Under the pieces are notes generated by a model, which made no database searches, was not told where the DNA came from, and saw only the letters and a list, made by a program, of their open reading frames with translations. Shown piece by piece: positions 1 through 8,788 of a stretch of 32,020 nt of DNA. The DNA is from Polaromonas sp. Its GTDB lineage: Bacteria > Pseudomonadota > Gammaproteobacteria > Burkholderiales > Burkholderiaceae_C. The position numbers were made by a program, and so were the translations under genes. The stretch spans positions 1 through 32,020 of the forward strand of contig JAQGMZ010000074.1 of the NCBI GenBank assembly GCA_028292045.1. Direction: 5' to 3'. The first letter of the stretch is position 1; every line of letters starts with the position of its first letter.

Positions 1-637
<637 letters not shown>

Positions 638-659
638 GTAAAGCTCCTTCTGCCGAATC

Positions 660-687
660 AATTTGGGCTGGCAAAGGCTAATTCAAG
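660..687 (-). promoter_or_regulatory. Sigma-32 heat-shock promoter of clpB
   Basis: On the minus strand CTTGAA (687-682) is followed after 14 bases by CCCAAATT (667-660). The known sigma-32 (RpoH) consensus is CTTGAAA, a 13-17 base spacer, then CCCCATnT. The -10 box ends 22 bases before the clpB start, giving a very short leader that carries the AAGGAG site. clpB is a classical RpoH target, so position and sequence agree. The assignment is by eye. Confidence 0.7.
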
Positions 688-793
688 ATGTCTGCGCATG
701 CCCCGCATTTGATCTGGCGCAATGGCGAGCCATGCAAACGCAGGCCTGCAATGGGATCGCTACGGCCTGCGGATAAAGCAAAATGCAGTCAGC

Positions 794-807
794 GGTTGCT
801 TGCAACC
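794..807. promoter_or_regulatory. Inverted repeat upstream of Bug gene, possible operator
   Basis: GGTTGC-TT-GCAACC is a 6-base perfect inverted repeat with a 2-base centre. It overlaps a weak sigma-70-like -35 (TTGCTT, 796-801), which is 17 bases from CATCAT (819-824) and upstream of the binding-protein start at 851. An operator is inferred from position only; no regulator gene lies next to it. Confidence 0.3.
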
Positions 808-850
808 CGCCATGTTTTCATCATCCAGAGCACCCCAAGGAGCCACCCCG

Positions 851-1840
851 ATGCGCGAATCCCAACCTCGCAGTTCACCCGTTTCCCTGTTCCGGCGCCG
901 CCTGCTGGCCGGGGGGCTGCTGGCCATGTCCGGTGGGCTGAAGGCCCAGACCACGGCAACGCGGCTGCTGGTCGGCTTTCCGGCCGGGGGCGGCACCGAT
1001 GCCATTGCCCGCCTGCTGGCTGACAAGCTCAAGGACCTGCTGGGCGCACCCGTGGTGGTCGAGAACCGGGCCGGCGCTGGCGGGCAGATCGCCGCGCAGA
1101 CACTCAAGGCGGCCGCGCCGGACGGACACACGCTGTTTCTCAGCCACGACCATTCCATTTCCATCTTGCCGCTGGTAACCAAAAATCCCGGCTTCAACCC
1201 CGCCACGGACTTCATCCCGGTGGCGGGATTTGCGAGTTTTGCCAATGCCCTGGCCATCTCGGCCGCAACGCCCGCGCGCAGCCTGGCCGACTATGTGGGC
1301 CGGGTGCAGTCGCGCGGCGGCAAGGACACTATCGGCGTACCGGCACCTGGCTCGATTCCCGAATTCATCGTCGGCCTGCTGGCAAGCAAGTACAAGCTCG
1401 ACCTGCAGGCGGCGCCTTACCGCGGCAGCGCGCCCATGGTGGCGGACATGATGGGCAACCAGATTGCGGCCGGCGTGGGTTCGGTGCCCGACTTTATCGA
1501 GCAGCACCGCGCTGGCAAGGTGCAGGTGGTCGCCTTGATGGGGTCCAAACGGCAGGCCGTGCTGCCAGACGTGCCGACGTTTGCAGAACTGGGGCTTGCC
1601 GGCCTGGAAGAGTTGCCTTATTACGGCCTGTTCGCACCGGCCGGCACGCCTGGTGCCGTCATCGAACGGCTCAACCTGGCACTGGCCAGGGTGCTGGCGA
1701 TGCCCGATGTGCTGGGCACCATGGCGGCCATGGGCCTGACGGTCAATTACCAGCCGCAGGCGGCATTTGCCGCGGTGGTGCGCAACTACTCCCAGACCTG
1801 GGAGCGCATCATCCGGACCAGCGGCTTTCAGCCCAAGTAG
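851..1840 (+). CDS. Bug-family periplasmic solute-binding protein (tripartite tricarboxylate transporter type)
   Basis: Periplasmic binding protein of the TctC/Bug family, which captures small carboxylates or related metabolites for TctA/TctB-type permeases. The track ORF starts at 722. The ATG at 851 is preferred because AAGGAG lies 8 bases upstream and it begins a proper export signal. The signal has three arginines (FRRRLLAGG) before a hydrophobic stretch, ends near LKAQ, and could be Tat- or Sec-exported. The mature part opens with RLLVGFPAGGGTDAIAR and carries VVVENRAGAGG, both typical of the family, and the 329-residue length is normal. No tctA or tctB is nearby, so it is an orphan, as is common in Comamonadaceae and other Burkholderiales. 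The ligand cannot be read from the sequence. Its stop lies 22 bases from the convergent moaE stop. Confidence 0.88.
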   Translation: MRESQPRSSPVSLFRRRLLAGGLLAMSGGLKAQTTATRLLVGFPAGGGTDAIARLLADKLKDLLGAPVVVENRAGAGGQIAAQTLKAAAPDGHTLFLSHDHSISILPLVTKNPGFNPATDFIPVAGFASFANALAISAATPARSLADYVGRVQSRGGKDTIGVPAPGSIPEFIVGLLASKYKLDLQAAPYRGSAPMVADMMGNQIAAGVGSVPDFIEQHRAGKVQVVALMGSKRQAVLPDVPTFAELGLAGLEELPYYGLFAPAGTPGAVIERLNLALARVLAMPDVLGTMAAMGLTVNYQPQAAFAAVVRNYSQTWERIIRTSGFQPK

Positions 1841-1862
1841 ACACGGCCAAGCCCCTCTGGCT

Positions 1863-2336
1863 TCAGGTGTTGGATGCGTGGATGCCCCATTTGGCCAGCG
1901 CTGCGTCGTCGCTGACCCGGGCATCGACCCAGCGCGCGCCTTCTGGCGTTTCTTCCTTTTTCCAGAAAGGCGCCTGGGTCTTGAGGTAGTCCATCAGGAA
2001 CTCGCAGGCCTTGAAACTGTCGCCCCGGTGGGCCGAGGTGACGGCCACCAACACCACCTGGTCCAGGGGTTGCAGCAGGCCCACCCGGTGGACCACCCTG
2101 GCGGCAAAGATGTCAAAGCGCGCCAAAGCCTCGTCAACCATGGCCTCAATGGCTTTTTCAGTCATGCCGGGGTAATGCTCGAGTTCCATGGAACTGACCG
2201 CCAAGCCATCGTTGCGATCCCGCACGGTGCCGGTGAAGGTACACACAGCACCAACGCGCTTGTCGCCCTGGCGCAGCGCTTCCACCTCGTCATTCAGATT
2301 GAAGTCGCTCGTCTGGATGCTTACCCGTGCAGCCAT
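1863..2336 (-). CDS. moaE: Molybdopterin synthase catalytic subunit MoaE
   Basis: Large subunit of molybdopterin synthase, which puts two sulfurs on cyclic pyranopterin monophosphate, taking them from the MoaD thiocarboxylate. The track ORF begins upstream at 2378. The ATG at 2336 is chosen because GGAGG sits 8 bases before it and it gives a normal 157-residue protein starting MAARVSIQTSDF. Visible family features are the TFTGTVRD stretch (34-40), ELEHYPGM (51-58), SAHRGD (101-106) and KTQAPFWKKE with lysines 119 and 126, matching the active-site lysines of E. coli MoaE. It begins 4 bases after the moaD stop, so the two are probably translationally coupled. It is the last gene of the alaC-to-moaE run. 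Confidence 0.97.
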   Translation of the reverse strand: MAARVSIQTSDFNLNDEVEALRQGDKRVGAVCTFTGTVRDRNDGLAVSSMELEHYPGMTEKAIEAMVDEALARFDIFAARVVHRVGLLQPLDQVVLVAVTSAHRGDSFKACEFLMDYLKTQAPFWKKEETPEGARWVDARVSDDAALAKWGIHASNT

Positions 2337-2340
2337 GCGC

Positions 2341-2592
2341 TCAGCCTCCGGTGACAGGGGGGAAAAAAGCAACTTCACAGCCCTCGGTCAGCAGCGCCGA
2401 TTCGTCGCTCATGACCTGGTTGATGGCCATGCGAACCGATTTTCCGCGCGCCAGGCTGGCTGCATGCGCCGGGCTGGCCGCCAGGAGTTCAGTGCGCAAG
2501 TCGGCCAGGCGCATGGCCCCGGTTTCACGCGATTCGCTGCCTTGTCCGATGGCCTCGCGGATCGAGGCGAAATATTTGATGGTGACTTGCAT
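2341..2592 (-). CDS. moaD: Molybdopterin synthase sulfur carrier subunit MoaD
   Basis: Small ubiquitin-like sulfur carrier of molybdopterin synthase. Its C-terminal glycine is adenylated and thiocarboxylated, and it then inserts into the MoaE active site. The start at 2592 (MQVTIKYFASIREAIG) is chosen over the track start because it begins the beta-grasp fold and gives the usual size of 83 residues. The protein ends exactly in the required Gly-Gly (PPVTGG). It lies 13 bases after moeA and 4 bases before moaE in the same direction. No moaA, moaC or moeB is in the window, so the rest of the pathway is encoded elsewhere. Confidence 0.96.
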   Translation of the reverse strand: MQVTIKYFASIREAIGQGSESRETGAMRLADLRTELLAASPAHAASLARGKSVRMAINQVMSDESALLTEGCEVAFFPPVTGG

Positions 2593-2605
2593 ACCGCAGA
2601 TACTT

Positions 2606-3865
2606 TCAGGACAGCAGCGCCGAAAAGGGAAGGAAGCGCACCATGTCGCCACGGACAATCGTCTGGCCTGACGGATTGTCCACAAGGCCGTCGCCCCAGA
2701 CCACCGAGGTCAGCACGCCGGAGCTCTGGTTTTCAAACAGGCTCAGCGCGCCGGCGGCATTCATCCTGACCCGCAGGAATTCTCGGCGCTTGTCGGCCTT
2801 GGCCCAATCGAAATCCGCACAAATTGCCATCGATCCAGGCGCGACCTCGGTGGCGCCCAGCAGCCTGAGAATGAACGGCCGCACCAGCAGCAAAAACGTC
2901 ACGAAGCTCGACACCGGATTGCCCGGCAGGCCGACGAAATGCGCGGCGCCGATGGTCCCGCAGGCAAACGGCTTGCCGGGCTTCATGGCGATTTGCCAGA
3001 GCTTGAGCTGGCCCAGCGACTGCACCGCCGGCTTGATATGGTCTTCCTCGCCCACCGACACGCCGCCGCTGGTCAAAATGAGGTCATGGTGCTGGCTGGC
3101 TGCCTTGAGCGCATCCACTGTTGCCTCCAGCCGGTCGGGCACGATGCCCAGGTCGGTCACGGTGCAGCCCAGGCGCTGCAAAAGCGCTTTCAGAAAAAAG
3201 CGGTTGGAGTTGTACACAGCGCCGGGGTTCATGTCGGCGGGCGCCACATCGCCGGGCATGACCAGTTCGTCGCCGGTGGAAAACAGCGCCACGCGCAGCC
3301 GGGGCGCTACCAGGAGCCGGTCAAAGCCGACGCTGGCTGCCAGGCCCAAAGAAGCAGGCCCCAGGCGCTCGCCCGCGCGCAAGACCACCTGGCCCGCGGC
3401 AACGTCTTCGCCGCGGCGCCGTATCCACTGGCCGGCCGCGGGTTTTGCCGGGAGGCGCACACCTGCTGCGTCCGCCATGCAGTCCTCCTGCATCACGACG
3501 GCATCGGCACCGGGCGGTATCGGCGCCCCGGTGAATATCCGCGCTGCCGAGCCAGGCGCCAGCAGGTGGCCGCTGCTGCCGGCCGGAATGCGTTGGCTCA
3601 CCTGCAGCAGCGCGTCGGGATGCGTCCAGTCGGCGCAGCGCACGGCGTAGCCGTCCATCGAACTGTTGTCGTGCGCCGGCACGTCCAGACTGGACAAAAT
3701 GTCTTGCGCAAGGACGCGCCCATCCGCTTCGAAGGTCGAAACGCTTTCGGCGGGCGCGGCCGGCCTGGCCAAGGCCAGCAGCTCAGCCAGCGCCACGTCC
3801 AGCGGCTTGAGGGGCGCGCGTTCGGTACGCGCAGGCAGCGGGTTGGAAATCAAGGCTGGGCTCAT
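2606..3865 (-). CDS. moeA: Molybdopterin molybdenumtransferase MoeA
   Basis: Inserts molybdenum into adenylylated molybdopterin, the last general step of molybdenum cofactor synthesis. At 419 residues it has the family length. Motifs in order are DNSSMDGYAVR (66-76), FTGAPIPPGADAVVMQE (111-127), STGDELVMPG (196-205), TSGGVSVGEEDH (265-276, the MogA-like core), MKPGKPFACG and GLPGNPVSSF. The ATG at 3865 has only a weak ribosome site, but it lies correctly before the first conserved block. The gene sits 47 bases after mobB and 13 bases before moaD, within a cofactor block attached to the threonine genes. Confidence 0.97.
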   Translation of the reverse strand: MSPALISNPLPARTERAPLKPLDVALAELLALARPAAPAESVSTFEADGRVLAQDILSSLDVPAHDNSSMDGYAVRCADWTHPDALLQVSQRIPAGSSGHLLAPGSAARIFTGAPIPPGADAVVMQEDCMADAAGVRLPAKPAAGQWIRRRGEDVAAGQVVLRAGERLGPASLGLAASVGFDRLLVAPRLRVALFSTGDELVMPGDVAPADMNPGAVYNSNRFFLKALLQRLGCTVTDLGIVPDRLEATVDALKAASQHHDLILTSGGVSVGEEDHIKPAVQSLGQLKLWQIAMKPGKPFACGTIGAAHFVGLPGNPVSSFVTFLLLVRPFILRLLGATEVAPGSMAICADFDWAKADKRREFLRVRMNAAGALSLFENQSSGVLTSVVWGDGLVDNPSGQTIVRGDMVRFLPFSALLS

Positions 3866-3912
3866 GGCGAAAGATCCGGATCAGAAAAAAGCGTCGAACC
3901 CCTTGAAACCGT

Positions 3913-4449
3913 TCAATCGAGCCGGTTTTCAAAGGCGTAGTGAAAGCGATCCTGATTGTTGACCAGGAAATCGGCCACGGCGTCCGCATTATTCAAATCC
4001 AGCACCGGACGCAAGGTCGCCTCTGGCAACTGTTCGGGTGAATCGGTGGCAATGGCGACGACAAAATCGTCGTCACGGTAGCGCGTCGGCTTGCCGGACG
4101 AGGCGCGCCAGACCTCGATTTTCAGCAAGTCGCTGTGCTTGAAGCCTTCGACCAGCACCCAGTCCACGCCGTCATACAACTCGGCAATCAGCTGGTGCAC
4201 TGACAAATCCGTGGGCTGCTCAAACTCGCGCATCAGCGCCAGGCGGTTTTTCGACGCCACCACCACTTCGAAGGCACCGGCTTCCCGGTGGCGAAATGTG
4301 TCTTTGCCGGGGTGGTCAATGTCAAATTTGTGATGGGCATGCTTGATGACCGACACCCTGAGACCGCGCAGTTTGAGCGCGGGAATCAGTTTTTCAACCA
4401 GCGTGGTCTTGCCCGAGCCGGAATAGCCGGCAAATCCGATGACCTTCAT
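3913..4449 (-). CDS. mobB: MobB, molybdopterin-guanine dinucleotide adapter GTPase
   Basis: P-loop nucleotide-binding protein that assists formation or delivery of the guanine dinucleotide form of molybdenum cofactor together with MobA. MKVIGFAGYSGSGKTTLVEK gives the Walker A motif at residues 8-16. IKHAHHKFDIDHPGKDTFRHREAGA follows, as in MobB, and DWVLVEGFKH is the Walker B-like strand. The track starts at a GTG (4452). The ATG one codon downstream (4449) is preferred and has GAGG 7 bases before it, giving 178 residues. mobA is not in the window. The gene follows thrC after 75 bases and precedes moeA. Confidence 0.94.
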   Translation of the reverse strand: MKVIGFAGYSGSGKTTLVEKLIPALKLRGLRVSVIKHAHHKFDIDHPGKDTFRHREAGAFEVVVASKNRLALMREFEQPTDLSVHQLIAELYDGVDWVLVEGFKHSDLLKIEVWRASSGKPTRYRDDDFVVAIATDSPEQLPEATLRPVLDLNNADAVADFLVNNQDRFHYAFENRLD

Positions 4450-4524
4450 CACATCGCCTCAGGCGCGTCAACCACGCACGGTGCATGGTTGCCAGTGGCC
4501 CTGCGGCAAGCTGGCGTGTCTGGT

Positions 4525-5952
4525 TTACTGCACATTTTCAGCAATATACCGCTGGATGGACGCGACATCGGCGGGCAGCAGTTTGACCCGCTTGGGCAGT
4601 TCCTCGATGCCCTCGAAGCCCGCAGGCCGAAACGGCGGCCGGCCCAGCGCCTCTTCAATCGTGGCGGCGAACTTGATGGGCAAGGCGGTTTCCAGCACGA
4701 TCATGGGGACGCCGGGTTGCAGGTGCTCACGCGCCACCTTCAGGCCGTCGGCGGTGTGGGTGTCGATCATGGTGGCAAAACGCCGGTACGTGTCCCGGAT
4801 CGTCGCCAGGCGGTCGGCATGCGTGCTTTTGCCGCTGGCAAAGCCGAAACGGTCGGCCGCCTGTGGAAAGGCCGGGTCGGCGCCCAGGTCGAAACTGCCC
4901 TGGCTGGCGATCTGGTCATGAAACAGTGAGCGCGTCTTGCCTCCGTCGCGCCCCAGCAGGTCGAAGACAAAGCGCTCGAAATTAGATGCCTTGGAAATGT
5001 CCATCGACGGGCTGGAGGTCTCATGCGTGTCGGCGCTGGTGCGGACCCGGTAGATGCCGGTGCGAAAAAACTCGTCAAGCACGTCGTTTTCGTTCGTGGC
5101 AACGACCAGCTTGTCAATCGGCAGGCCCATCATGCGGGCGACATGGCCGGCGCAGACATTGCCGAAATTGCCCGACGGCACGGTGAAGCTGACCTTCTCC
5201 GCATTGGAAGGGGTAGCGTGAAAATAGCCGGCAAAGTAGTAAACCACCTGCGCCATCAGCCGTGCCCAGTTGATCGAATTGACCGTGCCGATCTTGTGCT
5301 GGCGCTTGAAGGCCAGGTCGTTCGACACCGCCTTGACGATGTCCTGGCAGTCGTCGAACACGCCGTCGATGGCGATGTTGTGGATGTTCGCGTCCTGCAG
5401 GCTGAACATCTGCGCCTGCTGGAATGGGCTCATGCGGCCCTTGGGCGAGAGCATGAAAACGCGCACGCCTTGCTTGCCGCGCATGGCGTATTCGGCGGCG
5501 CTGCCGGTGTCGCCGCTGGTGGCGCCCAGGATGTTGAGTTCCTCGGCGCGCCGGGCCAGTTCGTACTCGAACAGGTTGCCCAGCAGCTGCATCGCCATGT
5601 CCTTGAAGGCCAGCGTCGGCCCGTTGGACAAGGCTTCAAGGTAGAGGCCGGGCTCCAGCGGGCGCAGCGGCACGATTTCCTTGCTTCCGAAAACTTCCTC
5701 GGTGTAGGTTTTGGTGCAGATGGCCTTCAGGTCGCCGGCGGGAATGTCGTCGATATAAAGCGACAGCACCTCGAACGCCAGTTCGGCGTAAGAGAGGTCG
5801 CGCCATCGGGAAAGCGTGGCGCCATCGACCTGCGGATAGTGTTCGGGCAGGTACAGGCCGCCGTCGGGCGCCAGGCCCTCCAGCAGGATTTCGCAAAAGC
5901 GCTTGCGTTCGGGCGCCTTGCCTGACGAGGCGCGGGTGGAGATGTAATGCAT
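4525..5952 (-). CDS. thrC: Threonine synthase
   Basis: PLP enzyme that converts O-phosphohomoserine to threonine and phosphate. The start at 5952 (MHYISTRASSGKAP) replaces the longer track start at 6051, because this ATG shares its A with the hom TGA stop (TGATG), a coupled stop-start. The 475-residue product matches the longer type of threonine synthase found in gamma- and betaproteobacteria. PTLAFKDMAMQ holds the PLP lysine (K117), GATSGDTGSAAEYAMRG is the phosphate-binding loop, and VPSGNFGN is a further family block. With hom upstream it covers the homoserine-to-threonine branch. thrB (homoserine kinase) is not adjacent and must be elsewhere. Confidence 0.97.
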   Translation of the reverse strand: MHYISTRASSGKAPERKRFCEILLEGLAPDGGLYLPEHYPQVDGATLSRWRDLSYAELAFEVLSLYIDDIPAGDLKAICTKTYTEEVFGSKEIVPLRPLEPGLYLEALSNGPTLAFKDMAMQLLGNLFEYELARRAEELNILGATSGDTGSAAEYAMRGKQGVRVFMLSPKGRMSPFQQAQMFSLQDANIHNIAIDGVFDDCQDIVKAVSNDLAFKRQHKIGTVNSINWARLMAQVVYYFAGYFHATPSNAEKVSFTVPSGNFGNVCAGHVARMMGLPIDKLVVATNENDVLDEFFRTGIYRVRTSADTHETSSPSMDISKASNFERFVFDLLGRDGGKTRSLFHDQIASQGSFDLGADPAFPQAADRFGFASGKSTHADRLATIRDTYRRFATMIDTHTADGLKVAREHLQPGVPMIVLETALPIKFAATIEEALGRPPFRPAGFEGIEELPKRVKLLPADVASIQRYIAENVQ

Positions 5953-7301
5953 CAGGCCAGTTCCTCCTTGCGGATGCGGGTGATGGGTGCCAGCACCGTG
6001 GACAGCGCCTGCATTTGCGCCAGCGCTTCGTTCATCCTGGCTTCCACGCACTCATGCGTCAGGATCACCAGGTCGGTCTGCGTGGAGCCTTCGCCGCCCA
6101 CCTCATCGGCCTCGCGCTGCAGCACCGCGTCGATGCTGATGCCGAATGCCGCCAGAATGCCGGTCACGCTGGCCAGCACGCCGGCCTCGTCGGCCACGTT
6201 CAGGCGCAGGTAGTAGCTGGTGACGATTTCAGACATGGGCAGGATGGCCAGGTCGCTCATGGCGTCGGGCTGGAAAGCCAGGTGCGGCACGCGGTGCTCG
6301 GGGTCGGCGGTGTGCAGGCGGGTGATGTCCACCAGGTCGGCAATCACCGCGCTCGCTGTGGGCTCGCTGCCGGCACCCTTGCCGTAGTAGAGCGTGGTGC
6401 CCACGGCGTCGCCATGCACCACCACGGCGTTCATCGCGCCTTCAACGTTGGCCAGCAGCCGCTTGGCCGGTATCAGGCTCGGGTGCACGCGCAATTCGAT
6501 GCCGCCCGCCACACGCTTGGTGATGCCCAGCAGCTTGATGCGGTAGCCGAGCTGCTCGGCATAGCGGATGTCCTGCGCGGCCAGGCCGGTGATGCCCTCG
6601 ACATAGGCTTTGCCAAATTGCACCGGTATGCCAAAGGCGATGGCGCTCATCAGCGTCGCCTTGTGCGCCGCGTCCACGCCTTCAATGTCAAAGGTCGGGT
6701 CGGCCTCGGCATAGCCCAGGCGCTGTGCCTCCTTCAGCACCACGGAGAAGTCCAACCCCTTGTCGCGCATTTCGGACAGGATGAAGTTGGTCGTGCCGTT
6801 GATGATGCCGGCGATCCACTGGATGGAATTGGCGCTCAGCCCTTCACGCAGCGCCTTGATGATCGGAATGCCGCCGGCCACTGCAGCCTCGAACGCGACC
6901 ACCACGCCCTTGCGCTGCGCGGCGGCAAAAATTTCGGTCCCGTGCACGGCCAGCAGCGCCTTGTTGGCGGTCACCACATGCTTGCCGGATTCGATCGCCT
7001 CCAGCACCAGGGCCTTGGCAATGCCGTAGCCGCCGATGAGCTCGATCACGATATCGATGTCCGGGCTGGCCACCACCTTGCGCGCATCGTCCACCACCAG
7101 CACGCCATCGCCCACCAGCGCCTGGGCACGCGCCACGTCGAGGTCGGCCACCATGGTGATCTCGATGCCGCGTCCGGCGCGCCGGCGAATCTCTTCCTGG
7201 TTGCGCCTGAGCACGTTGAAGGTTCCGCCGCCCACGGTGCCGATGCCCAGCAGGCCGACCCGGATAGGGCTCAAATTCGTCGTTGTCGTTTTAAGGTTCA
7301 C
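5952..7301 (-). CDS. hom: Homoserine dehydrogenase
   Basis: Reduces aspartate semialdehyde to homoserine with NAD(P)H, the branch point to threonine and methionine. It is a single-function enzyme of 449 residues. The Rossmann motif is GLLGIGTVGGG (16-26), followed by EEIRRRAGRG, and IAGIINGTTNFIL and EADPTFDIEGVDAAHKA form the catalytic region. A C-terminal ACT domain (about 370-440) starts at DEAGVLASVTGILAAFGIS and is the usual site of threonine feedback inhibition. The start is a GTG at 7301 with AGGA about 6 bases upstream; a TTG ten codons in is a possible alternative. It lies 70 bases after alaC and overlaps thrC by one base. Confidence 0.97.
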   Translation of the reverse strand: MNLKTTTTNLSPIRVGLLGIGTVGGGTFNVLRRNQEEIRRRAGRGIEITMVADLDVARAQALVGDGVLVVDDARKVVASPDIDIVIELIGGYGIAKALVLEAIESGKHVVTANKALLAVHGTEIFAAAQRKGVVVAFEAAVAGGIPIIKALREGLSANSIQWIAGIINGTTNFILSEMRDKGLDFSVVLKEAQRLGYAEADPTFDIEGVDAAHKATLMSAIAFGIPVQFGKAYVEGITGLAAQDIRYAEQLGYRIKLLGITKRVAGGIELRVHPSLIPAKRLLANVEGAMNAVVVHGDAVGTTLYYGKGAGSEPTASAVIADLVDITRLHTADPEHRVPHLAFQPDAMSDLAILPMSEIVTSYYLRLNVADEAGVLASVTGILAAFGISIDAVLQREADEVGGEGSTQTDLVILTHECVEARMNEALAQMQALSTVLAPITRIRKEELA

Positions 7302-7371
7302 CTGAAGTCCTGCGTGTCGTGGTTGTGCAAGCTGGCCGCTGAAACGGCGTAGCGGGAATAAATGTCAAAAC

Positions 7372-8595
7372 TCAAATCAGCTTGTTGCGGTATTTCTCGA
7401 GAAACAGGGCAATGCGGCCGATGGCCTCGCGCAGGTCTTCTTCATGCGGCAGGAAGACGATGCGGAAATGGTCCGGCGCGGCCCAGTTGACCCCGGTGCC
7501 CTGCACCAGCATGACCTTGGTTTCCTTGAGCAGTTCAAGGAAAAATTGCCGGTCGTCGGTAATGGGGTAGACCTCCGGGTCAAGCCGGGGAAACATATAC
7601 AGCGCGGCGCTTGGCTTGACGCAGCTCACGCCCGGAATGGCGGTGATGAGTTCATAGGCCAGGTCGCGCTGACGCCGCAAACGCCCGCCTTCGCCGGTCA
7701 GGTCGTTGATGCTCTGGTAGCCGCCCAGCGCCGTCTGGATGGCCCATTGGCCTGGCACGTTGGAGCACAACTTCATGTTGGCCAGCATGTTCAGGCCTTC
7801 AATATAGTCCTGCGCTCTTTTCTTGGGCCCTGACAACACCAGCCAGCCAGCCCGGTAGCCGCAGGATCTGTAGCTTTTGGACAGCGAGTTGAAGGTCAGC
7901 GTCAGCACATCGGTGCTCAGGCTGGCCAGCGCGGTATGGCGCGCGCCGTCGTACAGCACCTTGTCATAAACCTCGTCCGCCAGGATGACCAGGTTGTGCT
8001 CGCGGGCGATTTCGACGATGCCCCGGAGCAAGGCGTCCGAATACAGCGCGCCGGTCGGGTTGTTGGGGTTGATCACCACGATTCCCTTGGTCCGGGGCGT
8101 GATTTTGGCGCGAATATCGTCCAGGCTCGGCATCCAGCCATTGGATTCGTCGCAAATGTAGTGGACGGGTGTGCCGCCTGCCAGGCTGACCGAAGCCGTC
8201 CATAAAGGATAGTCGGGGGAAGGCAGCAGCAATTCGTCGCCGTTGTCGAGCAAGGCGTTGGTGGCCATCGAGATCATCTCGCTGGCGCCGTTGCCCAGGT
8301 AGATGTCGTCCAGCATCACGCCCTTGATGCCCTGCTTTTGCGTCTCGTGCATCACGGCCTTGCGCGCCGCGAAAATGCCTTTGCTGTCCGAATAGCCGGC
8401 TGACGCTGGCAGGTTGCGGATCATGTCCTGCTGCACTTCCTCGGGCGCGTCGAAACCGAACACCGCCAGGTTGCCGATGTTGAGCTTGATCAGCTTTTGG
8501 CCTTCTTCTTCCATCTGCTTGGCCGCATCCATGATCGGACCGCGAATGTCGTAAAGCACATTGGCCAGTTTGGCGGACTTGGTGATCGGTTTCAT
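7372..8595 (-). CDS. alaC: Alanine/glutamate-pyruvate aminotransferase (AlaC/AlaA type)
   Basis: Class I/II PLP aminotransferase that probably makes alanine from pyruvate and glutamate. The track ORF starts at 8826. The ATG at 8595 (MKPITKSAKLANVLYDIRGP) gives 407 residues, matching the family start. NPNNPTG (176-182), LADEVYDK (205-212) and the PLP lysine in SLSKSYR (K240) are all present, followed by CGYRAGWLV. The IRGPIMDAAKQMEEEG opening is characteristic of the AlaA/AlaC group rather than of aspartate aminotransferases. It is the first gene of the alaC-hom-thrC run and divergent from the Mth938-like gene. Substrate range is inferred from family and neighbours. Confidence 0.9.
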   Translation of the reverse strand: MKPITKSAKLANVLYDIRGPIMDAAKQMEEEGQKLIKLNIGNLAVFGFDAPEEVQQDMIRNLPASAGYSDSKGIFAARKAVMHETQKQGIKGVMLDDIYLGNGASEMISMATNALLDNGDELLLPSPDYPLWTASVSLAGGTPVHYICDESNGWMPSLDDIRAKITPRTKGIVVINPNNPTGALYSDALLRGIVEIAREHNLVILADEVYDKVLYDGARHTALASLSTDVLTLTFNSLSKSYRSCGYRAGWLVLSGPKKRAQDYIEGLNMLANMKLCSNVPGQWAIQTALGGYQSINDLTGEGGRLRRQRDLAYELITAIPGVSCVKPSAALYMFPRLDPEVYPITDDRQFFLELLKETKVMLVQGTGVNWAAPDHFRIVFLPHEEDLREAIGRIALFLEKYRNKLI

Positions 8596-8788
8596 GTCGC
8601 TTTTTGATTGGATGTCGGACAAAGCCGCTTGTTGAAGGGCTGCGCCCACGCAAAAAACCGGCCCGGCCCCTGGTTTTAGGGCGGAATCTATAATTTGACC
8701 ACATAAACGACTGTTTTCCGGCCTTGCAAACACACCCCAACGCCGAGAACTACCGCCCTTGTGCAGAACTCCATAAGCCCCGAATCCC

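Noticed and set aside
6015-7352. Long plus-strand ORF of 445 codons opposite hom, and similar ones at 14105-15259, 18026-19387 and 5023-5925
   Set aside because: They lie exactly antisense to well-recognised genes, have no family motifs and are rich in His, Gln and Arg, as expected for shadow frames in GC-rich DNA.
8689-8694. Perfect TATAAT between alaC and the Mth938-like gene
   Set aside because: No -35 box occurs at 16-18 bases upstream on either strand, so a promoter cannot be assigned with confidence.
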